A stretch of 12,747 nt of DNA from Deltaproteobacteria bacterium. GTDB taxonomy: Bacteria; Myxococcota; B64-G9. The position numbers and the translations under genes are program-made. The stretch lies in NCBI GenBank assembly GCA_003647095.1, contig QMME01000083.1, positions 1 to 12,747 on the forward strand. The letters are read 5' to 3'. Shown here piece after piece: positions 5,728 to 11,766 of the stretch (the stretch's first letter is position 1; every line of letters begins with the position of its first letter). Under the pieces are notes generated by a model. The model saw only the letters and a list, made by a program, of their open reading frames with translations. It was not told where the DNA came from and did not search any database.

Positions 5728-6099
5728 ATGATCGGTAATCTGAAAGTAAAGCAGCGGCGGCGGATGAAGCGCAAGATGCACATCCGCAAGAAAGTGGTGG
5801 GCAGCCCGGAGCGGCCGCGGCTGACGGTGTTTCGCAGCCTCAAGCACATCTACGCCCAGGTGATCGATGACGAGAGCGGCCGGGTGCTGGTTGCCGCTTC
5901 TTCCCTGGACAAGCAGCTGCGCGAGCAGATGAAGGGCCTGAAGAAGGCCGAGGTCGCCCAGAAGGTGGGCGAGATACTGGCCGAGCGTTGCCAGCAGAAG
6001 AACATTGGCAAGGTTGTTTTCGACCGCAATGGCTACGCCTACCACGGCAGGGTGGCGCGGGTGGCCAGCGGAGCCCGCGACAAGGGCCTGTCTTTCTAG
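5728..6099 (+). CDS. rplR: 50S ribosomal protein L18
   Basis: L18 binds 5S rRNA and, with L5, anchors it in the central protuberance. The 123-residue product opens with a very basic, probably flexible tail (KVKQRRRMKRKMHIRKKV), then the conserved block GSPERPRLTVFRSLKHIYAQVIDDESG (about 25-51, key part RPRLTVFRS), a helical middle, and NIGKVVFDRNGYAYHGRVARVA toward the end. The ATG at 5728 has CAGGAGG 6 bases upstream. A much longer open frame starting at 5401 lies inside rplF and is rejected as the start. It is followed by rpsE after 15 bp. Confidence 0.98.
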   Translation: MIGNLKVKQRRRMKRKMHIRKKVVGSPERPRLTVFRSLKHIYAQVIDDESGRVLVAASSLDKQLREQMKGLKKAEVAQKVGEILAERCQQKNIGKVVFDRNGYAYHGRVARVASGARDKGLSF

Positions 6100-6101
6100 G
6101 T

Positions 6102-6108
6102 AAGGAGG
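6102..6108 (+). promoter_or_regulatory. Ribosome-binding site deciding the rpsE start
   Basis: AAGGAGG directly follows the rplR stop and lies 6 bases before the GTG at 6115. The next in-frame ATG at 6124 is 15 bases away, too far, so the GTG start is chosen. Confidence 0.8.
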
Positions 6109-6114
6109 CTTTCC

Positions 6115-6612
6115 GTGGAGCCGATGAGCCACAACGACATGGAATTGATCGATCGCGTCATCAACATCAACCGGGTCGCCAAGGTGGTCAAGGGCGGCCG
6201 GCGTTTTCGCTTCAGCGCCATCGTGGTGGTAGGTGACGGTGCCGGCATGGTGGGCGTGGGCAAGGGCAAGGCCCACGAGGTGCCCGAGGCCATTCGCAAG
6301 GCCCACGAGAACGCCAAGAAACAGATGCGGCGGGTGCCCCTGGTCGAGGGCACCATTCCTCACGAGGTGCTGGGGCGCGCCGGGGCCGGGCAGGTGTTGT
6401 TACGGCCGGCCCGCAAGGGAACCGGCGTCATCGCCGGAGGTCCGGTTCGGGCCATCCTGGAGGTGGCCGGGGTCAAGGACGTGCTCACCAAGTGCATCGG
6501 CAGTAACAATCCCCACTCGGTGGTACGGGCCACCATGGAGGCCCTGGGAGACCTGGAAAGCCGGGAAGATGTCGCCCGGCGCCGGGGCGTGGACGCCGAA
6601 CGGGTGGCCTGA
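6115..6612 (+). CDS. rpsE: 30S ribosomal protein S5
   Basis: S5 lies on the solvent side of the 30S body at the mRNA entry channel and influences translational accuracy. The 165-residue product (166 in mature E. coli S5) has the S5 double-stranded-RNA-binding-like domain at about 9-74, with ELIDRVININRVAKVVKGGRRF and VGKGKAHEVPEAIRKA. The C-terminal domain contains PLVEGTIPHEV, RPARKGTGVIAGGPVRAILE (about 97-116) and GSNNPHSVVRATMEAL. The GTG start is supported by a strong Shine-Dalgarno. The position between rplR and rpmD is standard. Nothing is missing; the last residues (RRRGVDAERVA) are variable in the family. Confidence 0.98.
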   Translation: MEPMSHNDMELIDRVININRVAKVVKGGRRFRFSAIVVVGDGAGMVGVGKGKAHEVPEAIRKAHENAKKQMRRVPLVEGTIPHEVLGRAGAGQVLLRPARKGTGVIAGGPVRAILEVAGVKDVLTKCIGSNNPHSVVRATMEALGDLESREDVARRRGVDAERVA

Positions 6613-6628
6613 GGGAAAGAGGTGGATC

Positions 6629-6811
6629 ATGGCTGGTAAGTTGCGCCTGACGCTGAAGAAAAGTCGCATCGGCAAGCTGCCCCGGCACCGGCAGATTCTC
6701 GACGGCCTGGGCCTGAAGCGGCGGCAGCAGGTGGTAGAGCGTGAAGACACGCCGGCCATCCGGGGAATGGTGGAAAAGGTTCGTTACCTGCTCGACGTGG
6801 AGCAGATCTAG
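6629..6811 (+). CDS. rpmD: 50S ribosomal protein L30
   Basis: L30 is a small ferredoxin-like-fold protein of the large subunit. The 60-residue product, MAGKLRLTLKKSRIGKLPRH onward, shows the family pattern KSxIGxxxxHRxxLxxLGLxRxxxxVxxxDTPxxRGMxxxVxxLLxVE, seen here as HRQILDGLGLKRRQQVV and EDTPAIRGMVEKVRYLLDVEQI. The ATG at 6629 is preceded by AGAGGTGG. Some bacteria lack this gene, so its presence between rpsE and rplO is informative. The longer open frame beginning at 6233 lies within rpsE and is not the gene. Length and motif agreement make this assignment firm. Confidence 0.97.
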   Translation: MAGKLRLTLKKSRIGKLPRHRQILDGLGLKRRQQVVEREDTPAIRGMVEKVRYLLDVEQI

Positions 6812-6851
6812 CGTTGTTCCCGCGGGGAGCGGCGTTTGCTGGAGGAAGGAA

Positions 6852-7337
6852 ATGGGTCTCGACAACCTGAGCGGTGCAGGCGGCAGGAAGAGGAAGAAGC
6901 GAGTGGGCCGGGGGCCGGCCTCCGGAACCGGGGGTACCGCCGGCCGCGGCCACAAGGGCCAGCTGTCACGCAGCGGGGCCAAGGTGCGGCCCTGGTTCGA
7001 GGGCGGGCAGATGCCCCTGCAGCGGCGGCTGCCCAAGCGCGGGTTCACCAATATCTGGCGCCGGCCCTACAGCGTGGTGCACGCCGGTGACCTGGAGCGC
7101 TTCGAGGCCAATGCCGTGGTCGATCCCGTCGCCCTGGTGGAAGCGGGGCTGCTCAAGCGCGTCAGCGACCGGGTCAAGGTCCTGGCCGACGGCGAACTGG
7201 ACAAGCCGCTGGTGGTGAGGGCCCAGGCCTTCAGCGCCGCGGCCCGGGCCAAGATCGAGAAAGCCGGCGGACAGGCCGAGGTGATCGAGCCCGTGCGGAT
7301 CCGGAGCAAGGCGCCGGCCGCGGGTGAGGAGGGTTGA
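6852..7337 (+). CDS. rplO: 50S ribosomal protein L15
   Basis: L15 is a late-assembling 23S rRNA binder with a long, extended glycine- and arginine-rich N-terminal arm. The 161-residue product has that arm at about residues 8-46 (RKRKKRVGRGPASGTGGTAG, then RGHKGQLSRSG), followed by FEGGQMPLQRRLPKRGF (49-65), the most conserved element. The globular C-terminal domain ends with KIEKAGGQAEVIEP. The family is usually about 145 residues; the extra length is in the short charged tail after VIEP. The start ATG at 6852 has GGAGGAAGG just upstream. The last codons contain the secY ribosome-binding site, so L15 and SecY translation are probably coupled. Confidence 0.98.
   Translation: MGLDNLSGAGGRKRKKRVGRGPASGTGGTAGRGHKGQLSRSGAKVRPWFEGGQMPLQRRLPKRGFTNIWRRPYSVVHAGDLERFEANAVVDPVALVEAGLLKRVSDRVKVLADGELDKPLVVRAQAFSAAARAKIEKAGGQAEVIEPVRIRSKAPAAGEEG
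7327..7333 (+). promoter_or_regulatory. Ribosome-binding site for secY, inside the end of rplO
   Basis: AGGAGGG lies within the final codons of rplO and 5 bases before the GTG at 7339. The upstream in-frame GTG at 7324 would lie before the site and adds residues not typical of SecY. Confidence 0.8.
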
Positions 7338-7338
7338 G

Positions 7339-8658
7339 GTGCCATCGGTATTCGGCAGCCTGTCAAAGATTCCCGAGCTGCGCAAGCGCATCCTGTTCAC
7401 CATCTTCCTGCTCGGTGTCTATCGCGTGGGAGTGTTCGTCACCGTTCCCGGCGTGGACCGGGCCATCGTGCAGAAACTGATGGGTACCGGTGGCGGCTTC
7501 CTGGGCCTGTTCAACATGTTCTCGGGAGGCGCCCTGCGACAGATGTCCATCTTCGCCCTGGGCATCATGCCTTACATCTCGGCCTCCATCATCCTGCAGC
7601 TGCTGGCGGTGGTGGTACCGGCCATCGAAAAATTGCAGAAGGAAGGAGAGCTGGGGCGGCGCAAGATAACCCAGTACACCCGCTACGGAACCGTCCTGCT
7701 CAGTATCATCCAGGGGCTGGGCATCGCTTTCTACCTGGAAAGCCTGAAGAGCAACCTGGGCGACGCCGCCGTGGCCTCCCCGGGCTGGGGTTTCCGGCTG
7801 ATGACCATCCTCTCGCTCACCGCCGGCACCGCCTTCATCATGTGGCTGGGCGAGCAGATCACCGAGCGCGGCATCGGCAACGGCATCTCCCTGATCATCA
7901 CCGCCGGCATCGTGGCTGCTTTCCCGGATGCCCTGATCAGCGTCTTTACCTTCATGCAAAAGGGCGTGCTTACCCCCTTCACGGTGTTCGTGGTCACCAT
8001 TATCGCCGTGGGCGTGGTGGCGGTGATCGTCTTCTTCGAGAGGGGGCAACGACGCATTCCCGTGCAGTACGCCCGGCGGGTGGTGGGTCGCAAGATGTAC
8101 GGCGGGCAGAGCACCCACCTGCCGCTCAAGGTCAACACCGCCGGGGTGATTCCGCCCATCTTCGCCTCGTCGATACTGTTGTTCCCGGCTACTCTGGCCA
8201 ATTTCATCCAGACGCCCTGGATGCAGGACATCCAGAACCTGCTGAGTCCCGGTGGCTGGGCCTACATGACCATCTACGTGTTGCTGATCGTCTTTTTCTG
8301 CTACTTCTACACCGCGGTCACCTTCAACCCCATCGACGTGGCCGACAACATGAAGAAATACGGCGGCTACATCCCCGGCATCCGCCCGGGCAAGCAGACC
8401 GCGGTCTACATAGACAAGGTGCTCAGCCGTATCACCTTCGGCGGGGCCCTGTACGTGTCGGCGGTATGCGTGTTGCCCACCCTGATGATCCAGCAGTTCA
8501 ACGTACCCTTCTACTACGGTGGCACCAGCCTGCTCATCGTGGTGGGAGTGGCCCTGGACACGGTTTCGCAGATCGAGACTCACATGATCACCCGCCACTA
8601 CGATGGCCTGACCGGCCCCAAGGGTCCCCGCATTCGCGGCCGCGGGCGCCGGGGCTGA
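7339..8658 (+). CDS. secY: Protein translocase channel subunit SecY
   Basis: SecY is the pore-forming inner-membrane subunit of the SecYEG translocon, which secretes unfolded proteins and inserts membrane proteins. The 439-residue product has the expected ten hydrophobic segments, beginning near residues 17-37 (ILFTIFLLGVYRVGVFV) and ending near 394-406. Signatures are MFSGGALRQMSIFALGIMPY (about 60-79), ITERGIGNGISL (174-185), the cytoplasmic loop ERGQRRIPVQYARRVVGRKMYGG (234-256, ribosome and SecA contact), KVNTAGVIPPIFASS, and NPIDVADNMKKYGGYIPGIRPG (330-351). The basic tail RIRGRGRRG is cytoplasmic. The gene starts one base after the rplO stop. A longer GTG-7324 form is possible but less supported. 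Confidence 0.98.
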   Translation: MPSVFGSLSKIPELRKRILFTIFLLGVYRVGVFVTVPGVDRAIVQKLMGTGGGFLGLFNMFSGGALRQMSIFALGIMPYISASIILQLLAVVVPAIEKLQKEGELGRRKITQYTRYGTVLLSIIQGLGIAFYLESLKSNLGDAAVASPGWGFRLMTILSLTAGTAFIMWLGEQITERGIGNGISLIITAGIVAAFPDALISVFTFMQKGVLTPFTVFVVTIIAVGVVAVIVFFERGQRRIPVQYARRVVGRKMYGGQSTHLPLKVNTAGVIPPIFASSILLFPATLANFIQTPWMQDIQNLLSPGGWAYMTIYVLLIVFFCYFYTAVTFNPIDVADNMKKYGGYIPGIRPGKQTAVYIDKVLSRITFGGALYVSAVCVLPTLMIQQFNVPFYYGGTSLLIVVGVALDTVSQIETHMITRHYDGLTGPKGPRIRGRGRRG

Positions 8659-8686
8659 CGGCGGTGGTGGAGAAAGGAACCTGATC

Positions 8687-9334
8687 ATGCAACTGATACT
8701 TCTCGGACCCCCCGGAGCGGGCAAGGGAACCCAGGCCAAGAAGCTTGTGGACAAGCTGCGGCTGCCGCAGATCTCTACCGGGGACCTGCTGCGGGCGGCG
8801 GTGCGCGACCAGACCGAGCTGGGGATGAAGGCCAAGGCCAAGATGGATGCCGGACAACTGGTTCCCGACGACATCGTCATCGCCATGGTGCGCGAGCGCC
8901 TGCAGCAGGACGATTGCCGGCCCGGCTTCATCCTCGACGGTTTTCCCCGGGCGGTCAGCCAGGCCGAGGCCCTGGACAAGATGCTCGAGGACATGGGCCG
9001 GGGGCTGGATCACGTTCTCAGCATCGAGGTGCCGGAAGCGGAGCTGGTCAAGAGGCTGACCGGCCGGCGTTCCTGCCCGGACTGCGGCGCCATGTTCCAT
9101 GTCGAGTTCAATCCCCCGCGGCAGGAAGGTATCTGCGACAAGTGCGGCGGCAAACTCATCATTCGCGACGACGACAAGGAAGAGACCATCCGCCAGCGCA
9201 TCGCCGTCTACCGCGAGCAGACCGAACCGCTGAAAGGTTACTACGAGTCCCGCGGCCTGTTACGGCGCATCGCCGGCAGCGGCACGCCCCGGCAGGTCGA
9301 GGCCCTCATCGACGAGGTGGTCGGCAAGGCGTAA
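8687..9334 (+). CDS. adk: Adenylate kinase, long form with zinc-binding LID
   Basis: Adenylate kinase catalyses ATP + AMP = 2 ADP in the cytosol, balancing adenylate energy charge. The 215-residue product has the P-loop GPPGAGKGT (7-15), the AMP-binding segment with STGDLLR (30-36), and FILDGFPR (81-88). The LID domain (about 123-160) contains C130/C133 (CPDC) and C150/C153 (CDKC), four cysteines for a structural zinc, as in Gram-positive and many deltaproteobacterial enzymes; E. coli Adk lacks them. The arginines of RLTGRR (123-128) and of the later IRQRIAVYREQT (168-179) are the expected phosphate contacts. Start ATG has AAAGGA upstream. It stands between secY and map, a common arrangement outside the gammaproteobacteria. 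Confidence 0.98.
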   Translation: MQLILLGPPGAGKGTQAKKLVDKLRLPQISTGDLLRAAVRDQTELGMKAKAKMDAGQLVPDDIVIAMVRERLQQDDCRPGFILDGFPRAVSQAEALDKMLEDMGRGLDHVLSIEVPEAELVKRLTGRRSCPDCGAMFHVEFNPPRQEGICDKCGGKLIIRDDDKEETIRQRIAVYREQTEPLKGYYESRGLLRRIAGSGTPRQVEALIDEVVGKA

Positions 9335-9336
9335 CC

Positions 9337-10119
9337 ATGGCAATCTACCTGAAATCCGCCGCCGAGCTGCAGGCCATGCGACGTGCCGATCGCGTGGTGG
9401 CCCGGGTGTTGCACGAAGTGGAGCGCCAGGCCCGGCCGGGGGTGAGCACCCTGGAACTCGACCGCCTGGCCGAGGAGCTGACCAGGAGCCTGGGGGCCGA
9501 GCCGGCTTTCAAGGGATACCAGGGAGCCGGGCCCTACCCGTTTCCCGGCTCGCTGTGCACCTCCATCAACGAGGAAGTGGTGCACGGTATTCCCGCGGCC
9601 GAGCGCAAGCTCCGGGAGGGGGACATCCTCAGCGTGGACTTCGGGGCGGTGGTGGACGGTCTCTACGGCGATGCCGCCATTACCGTGGCCATCGGCAAGG
9701 TCAGTCCCACCGCGGAACGGCTGCTACGGGTCACCAGGGAGGCCCTGGAAAAGGCCATCCAGGAGGCGGTCCACGCCGGCTCCCGCATCGGTGACATCGG
9801 GGCGGTGATCCAGGACTACGTGGAGGGCCACGGCTTCTCGGTGGTACGTGACTTCGTGGGCCACGGAATCGGCCGGGCCCTGCACGAGGAGCCGCAGATC
9901 CCGCATTACCGGGCCAAGGGCCACAACGAACGCATGCGCCCGGGCATGGTGCTGGCCATAGAGCCCATGGTCAACGAAGGGACCTGGGAGGTGGAGACGG
10001 CCCCGGATGGCTGGACGCAGCTTACCAAGGATCGTAAACTGTCGGCCCACTTCGAGCACTCGGTGGCGGTGACGAACAACGGGCCGGAGATTCTCTCCGT
10101 GCTGGACGAGGAAGGTTGA
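9337..10119 (+). CDS. map: Type I methionine aminopeptidase
   Basis: Map removes the N-terminal methionine from new proteins when the second residue is small, acting at the ribosome after deformylation. The 260-residue product has the pita-bread fold signatures with all five metal ligands visible: D101 (SVDFGA), D112 (YGDAAIT), H176 (FVGHGIG), E209 (LAIEPM) and E240 (HFEHS), and the substrate-binding H83 (VVHGIP). There is no N-terminal zinc-finger extension. The ATG lies only 2 bases after the adk stop, with a weak GAGGTGG about 16 bases upstream, so translation probably depends on coupling to adk. It ends 3 bases before rpmJ; infA, which often follows map in other bacteria, is absent at this spot. 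Confidence 0.98.
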   Translation: MAIYLKSAAELQAMRRADRVVARVLHEVERQARPGVSTLELDRLAEELTRSLGAEPAFKGYQGAGPYPFPGSLCTSINEEVVHGIPAAERKLREGDILSVDFGAVVDGLYGDAAITVAIGKVSPTAERLLRVTREALEKAIQEAVHAGSRIGDIGAVIQDYVEGHGFSVVRDFVGHGIGRALHEEPQIPHYRAKGHNERMRPGMVLAIEPMVNEGTWEVETAPDGWTQLTKDRKLSAHFEHSVAVTNNGPEILSVLDEEG

Positions 10120-10122
10120 GCC

Positions 10123-10239
10123 ATGAAGGTACGTTCATCGGTAAAGAAGATGTGCAAGGACTGTCGCATCCTCAAGAGGAAGGGCGTGGTCCGCGTGGTT
10201 TGCAAGAAAAATCCCCGCCACAAGCAGCGGCAGGGATGA
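10123..10239 (+). CDS. rpmJ: 50S ribosomal protein L36, zinc form
   Basis: L36 is the smallest large-subunit protein and stabilises 23S rRNA near the base of the L7/L12 stalk region. The 38-residue product begins MKVRSSVKKMCKDCRILKR and continues through GVVRVVCKKNPRHKQRQG. The zinc-binding set C11, C14, C27 and H33 is complete, so this is the C+ form. The product fits the family length of 37-38. Start ATG lies 3 bases after the map stop, with GAGGAAGG inside the end of map as the ribosome-binding site. The gene is easily missed because of its size. It precedes rpsM, its nearly universal neighbour. Confidence 0.97.
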   Translation: MKVRSSVKKMCKDCRILKRKGVVRVVCKKNPRHKQRQG

Positions 10240-10241
10240 TG

Positions 10242-10252
10242 GGCGCCTGGCG
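10242..10252 (+). repeat. Short inverted repeats in the rpmJ-rpsM gap
   Basis: GGCGCC (10242-10247) is a 6-bp palindrome, and CGCC-T-GGCG (10244-10252) overlaps it. Both are short and GC-rich, so chance is likely. They are listed because every gap of the alpha-operon part has such a symmetrical element. Confidence 0.2.
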
Positions 10253-10258
10253 GCGTAC

Positions 10259-10265
10259 AAGGAGG
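10259..10265 (+). promoter_or_regulatory. Ribosome-binding site of rpsM
   Basis: AAGGAGG lies 7 bases before the GTG at 10273 and confirms that non-ATG start, where the family N-terminus MARIAGVDLP begins. Confidence 0.85.
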
Positions 10266-10272
10266 TAGCAAG

Positions 10273-10653
10273 GTGGCACGAATTGCCGGAGTTGACCTGC
10301 CCCGTAACAAGCGTATCGATGTTGCCCTTACCTATATCTATGGGATCGGGCGCACCCGGGCGCGGGAGATAATCGCGGGCACGGGCCTGGATGCCAGCAA
10401 GCGCACCGACAATCTGTCGGAAGAAGACGTCAAGAAGCTGCGCGAGTACATAGATGGCAACTACAAGGTCGAGGGCGACCTGCGGCGCGAGGTGTCCATG
10501 AACATCAAGCGCCTGATGGACCTGAATGCCTATCGGGGGCTGCGGCACCGCAAGGGTCTGCCCGTGCGTGGCCAGCGTACCCATACCAACGCCCGCACTC
10601 GCAAGGGACCGCGGCGGACAGCCGTCAAGAAGAAGGGTGCGGCGCGCCACTAA
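10273..10653 (+). CDS. rpsM: 30S ribosomal protein S13
   Basis: S13 lies at the top of the 30S head, contacts the P-site tRNA with its C-terminal tail, and forms intersubunit bridges with L5 and 23S rRNA. The 126-residue product shows MARIAGVDLPRNKR at the start, LTYIYGIGRTRA (about 15-26), and the signature RGLRHRKGLPVRGQRTHTNARTRKG (92-116). The basic tail ends KKKGAARH. It is usually the first gene of the alpha operon; in E. coli the S4 repressor binds a pseudoknot in its leader. Here only 33 bp separate it from rpmJ and no such pseudoknot was recognised. GTG start. Confidence 0.98.
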   Translation: MARIAGVDLPRNKRIDVALTYIYGIGRTRAREIIAGTGLDASKRTDNLSEEDVKKLREYIDGNYKVEGDLRREVSMNIKRLMDLNAYRGLRHRKGLPVRGQRTHTNARTRKGPRRTAVKKKGAARH

Positions 10654-10669
10654 GGCCGGCCGGGCCCGG
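10654..10669 (+). repeat. Overlapping GC palindromes in the rpsM-rpsK gap
   Basis: GGCCGGCC (10654-10661) and CCGGGCCCGG (10660-10669) are perfect palindromes sharing two bases. They begin right after the S13 stop and are followed by GGGAG (10673-10677), the likely rpsK ribosome-binding site. They could form only compact, mutually exclusive hairpins. There is no U-tract, so termination is unlikely. Confidence 0.3.
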
Positions 10670-10686
10670 AACGGGAGTGACAGAAA

Positions 10687-11064
10687 GTGGCCAAGCAGAA
10701 GAAGAAGGTAAAGAAGAACGTGCAGAGTGGTGTGGCCCACATCCAGGCGACCTTCAACAACACCATCGTGACCATCACCGATGTTGCCGGCAACACCGTT
10801 GCCTGGTCCAGTGCCGGGGCGCGGGGCTTCAAGGGCTCGCGCAAGAGCACGCCCTTCGCCGCCCAACTGGCGGCCCAGGATGCGGCCAAGAAGGCCATGG
10901 ATCACGGCATGAAGCAGATCGGCATCGAGGTCAAGGGTCCCGGTGCCGGCCGCGAGGCGGCCATCCGGGCCCTGCAGGCATCGGGATTGAAGATTACCAT
11001 GATCCAGGACGTGACCCCCATTCCCCACAACGGCTGCCGGCCGCCCAAGCGGCGCCGGGTGTAA
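10687..11064 (+). CDS. rpsK: 30S ribosomal protein S11
   Basis: S11 sits on the 30S platform beside S7 and S18, near the E-site and the Shine-Dalgarno helix. The 125-residue product has the low-complexity basic start MAKQKKKVKKNVQSGVAHI, then ATFNNTIVTITDVAGNTVAWSSAGARGFKGSRKSTPFAAQ in two conserved blocks, and GPGAGREAAIRALQASGL (about 83-100). It ends in DVTPIPHNGCRPPKRRRV, the invariant C-terminus. The GTG start lies 9 bases after GGGAG. The Asn-Gly in the tail (NGCRPP) is the site where isoaspartate forms in E. coli S11. It lies between rpsM and rpsD as usual. Confidence 0.98.
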   Translation: MAKQKKKVKKNVQSGVAHIQATFNNTIVTITDVAGNTVAWSSAGARGFKGSRKSTPFAAQLAAQDAAKKAMDHGMKQIGIEVKGPGAGREAAIRALQASGLKITMIQDVTPIPHNGCRPPKRRRV

Positions 11065-11067
11065 GCG

Positions 11068-11080
11068 CGATCCCGGATCG
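11068..11080 (+). repeat. 13-bp inverted repeat directly before the rpsD ribosome-binding site
   Basis: CGATCC-C-GGATCG is a perfect inverted repeat with a single central base. In RNA it can form a 5-bp stem (CGATC/GATCG) with a CCG loop. It starts 3 bases after the S11 stop and its last base abuts AGGAGG (11081-11086), so folding could affect access of ribosomes to rpsD. Confidence 0.45.
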
Positions 11081-11086
11081 AGGAGG
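11081..11086 (+). promoter_or_regulatory. Ribosome-binding site of rpsD
   Basis: AGGAGG lies 5 bases before the GTG start at 11092 and touches the inverted repeat at 11068-11080. Confidence 0.8.
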
Positions 11087-11091
11087 TACCA

Positions 11092-11718
11092 GTGGCTCGA
11101 TATCGTGGTTCAGTATGCAAGTTCTGCCGGCGGGAACGGCTGAAGCTGTTCCTCAAGGGTGACAGGTGCTACAGCGAGAAGTGCTCGGTTGACCGGCGCC
11201 CCTACCCGCCGGGCGTGCACGGGCAAAGGCGTCCCAAGTTTTCTCCCTACGGCGAGCAGTTGCGGGAGAAGCAGAAGGTGAAGCGTATTTACGGCTTCCT
11301 GGAGAAGCAGTTCCGCTTGACCTTCCAGCGGGCCTCACGAATGAAGGGCGTCAAGGGCGAAAACCTGCTGCTGCTGCTGGAGCGGCGCCTGGACAACATG
11401 GTCTACCGCATGGGTTTCGCGCGCACGCGCCGGGAGGCCCGCCAACTGGTGCGGCACGGGCACTTCCGGGTAAACGGCAAGAAGATCACCCTGCCTTCCT
11501 ACCTGCTCAAGGTGGGCGATGAAGTCAACGTCCGGGACCGGAGCAAGAAGATCGCCCTGTTCAAGGACGCCCTGGAGGGGGTGGAGCGTCGCGGGGTGCC
11601 GGGCTGGATTGAACTGGACAGCAAGGAGATGAAGGCGGTGGTTTCCGGTCTGCCCAGCCGCGAAGACATCACCATGCCCATTCAGGAGCAGATGATCGTC
11701 GAGATCTACTCGAGGTAG
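11092..11718 (+). CDS. rpsD: 30S ribosomal protein S4, zinc-binding form
   Basis: S4 is a primary 16S rRNA binder that nucleates 30S assembly and forms part of the mRNA entry channel; in E. coli it also represses the alpha operon. The 208-residue product carries an N-terminal zinc knuckle with C9, C12, C26 and C31 (CKFC ... CYSEKC), absent in E. coli S4. The following DRRPYPPGVHGQRR and YGEQLREKQKVKRIYGFLEKQF segments are typical. The S4 RNA-binding domain spans about 98-160 (RLDNMVYRMGFARTRREARQLVRHGHFRVNGKK region). The chain ends MIVEIYSR. GTG start with a strong Shine-Dalgarno. It precedes rpoA by 55 bp, a gap holding a perfect palindrome. Confidence 0.98.
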   Translation: MARYRGSVCKFCRRERLKLFLKGDRCYSEKCSVDRRPYPPGVHGQRRPKFSPYGEQLREKQKVKRIYGFLEKQFRLTFQRASRMKGVKGENLLLLLERRLDNMVYRMGFARTRREARQLVRHGHFRVNGKKITLPSYLLKVGDEVNVRDRSKKIALFKDALEGVERRGVPGWIELDSKEMKAVVSGLPSREDITMPIQEQMIVEIYSR

Positions 11719-11740
11719 GAAACGGCCTGCGAACCCCACG

Positions 11741-11756
11741 GACCGTCTAGACGGTC
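11741..11756 (+). repeat. Perfect 16-bp palindrome just before the rpoA ribosome-binding site
   Basis: GACCGTCTAGACGGTC is its own reverse complement. In RNA it would form a 6-bp stem GACCGU/ACGGUC closed by a CUAG loop. Beyond a G/G mismatch (11740/11757), two more pairs follow: C11739-G11758 and A11738-T11759. It ends 4 bases before the rpoA Shine-Dalgarno. No U-run follows, so it is not an intrinsic terminator. Possible roles are control of rpoA translation, mRNA processing or protein binding; none is shown. Confidence 0.7.
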
Positions 11757-11760
11757 GGTA

Positions 11761-11766
11761 AAGGAG
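11761..11766 (+). promoter_or_regulatory. Ribosome-binding site of rpoA
   Basis: AAGGAG lies 7 bases before the ATG at 11774, and 4 bases after the end of the palindrome at 11741-11756. Its closeness to that potential hairpin is the reason it is listed. Confidence 0.8.

Noticed and set aside
4860..5849. Open minus-strand frame of 329 codons opposite rpsH-rplF-rplR
   Set aside because: Same reason: overlap with conserved genes and no domain, and no sign of its own ribosome-binding site or promoter.
7842..8684. Second + strand open frame of 280 codons inside secY
   Set aside because: It is out of frame with SecY, Arg/His/Gly-rich, and lacks any motif, whereas SecY in the other frame is fully conserved.
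7363..8994. Open minus-strand frame of 543 codons opposite secY and adk
   Set aside because: The translation is rich in His, Gly, Asp and Gln with no hydrophobic segments or motifs. It is the complement of secY codons and not a plausible gene.
10240..10272. S4 autoregulatory pseudoknot before rpsM, as in E. coli
   Set aside because: The gap is only 33 bases and contains no structure resembling the E. coli pseudoknot; only short GC palindromes are visible.
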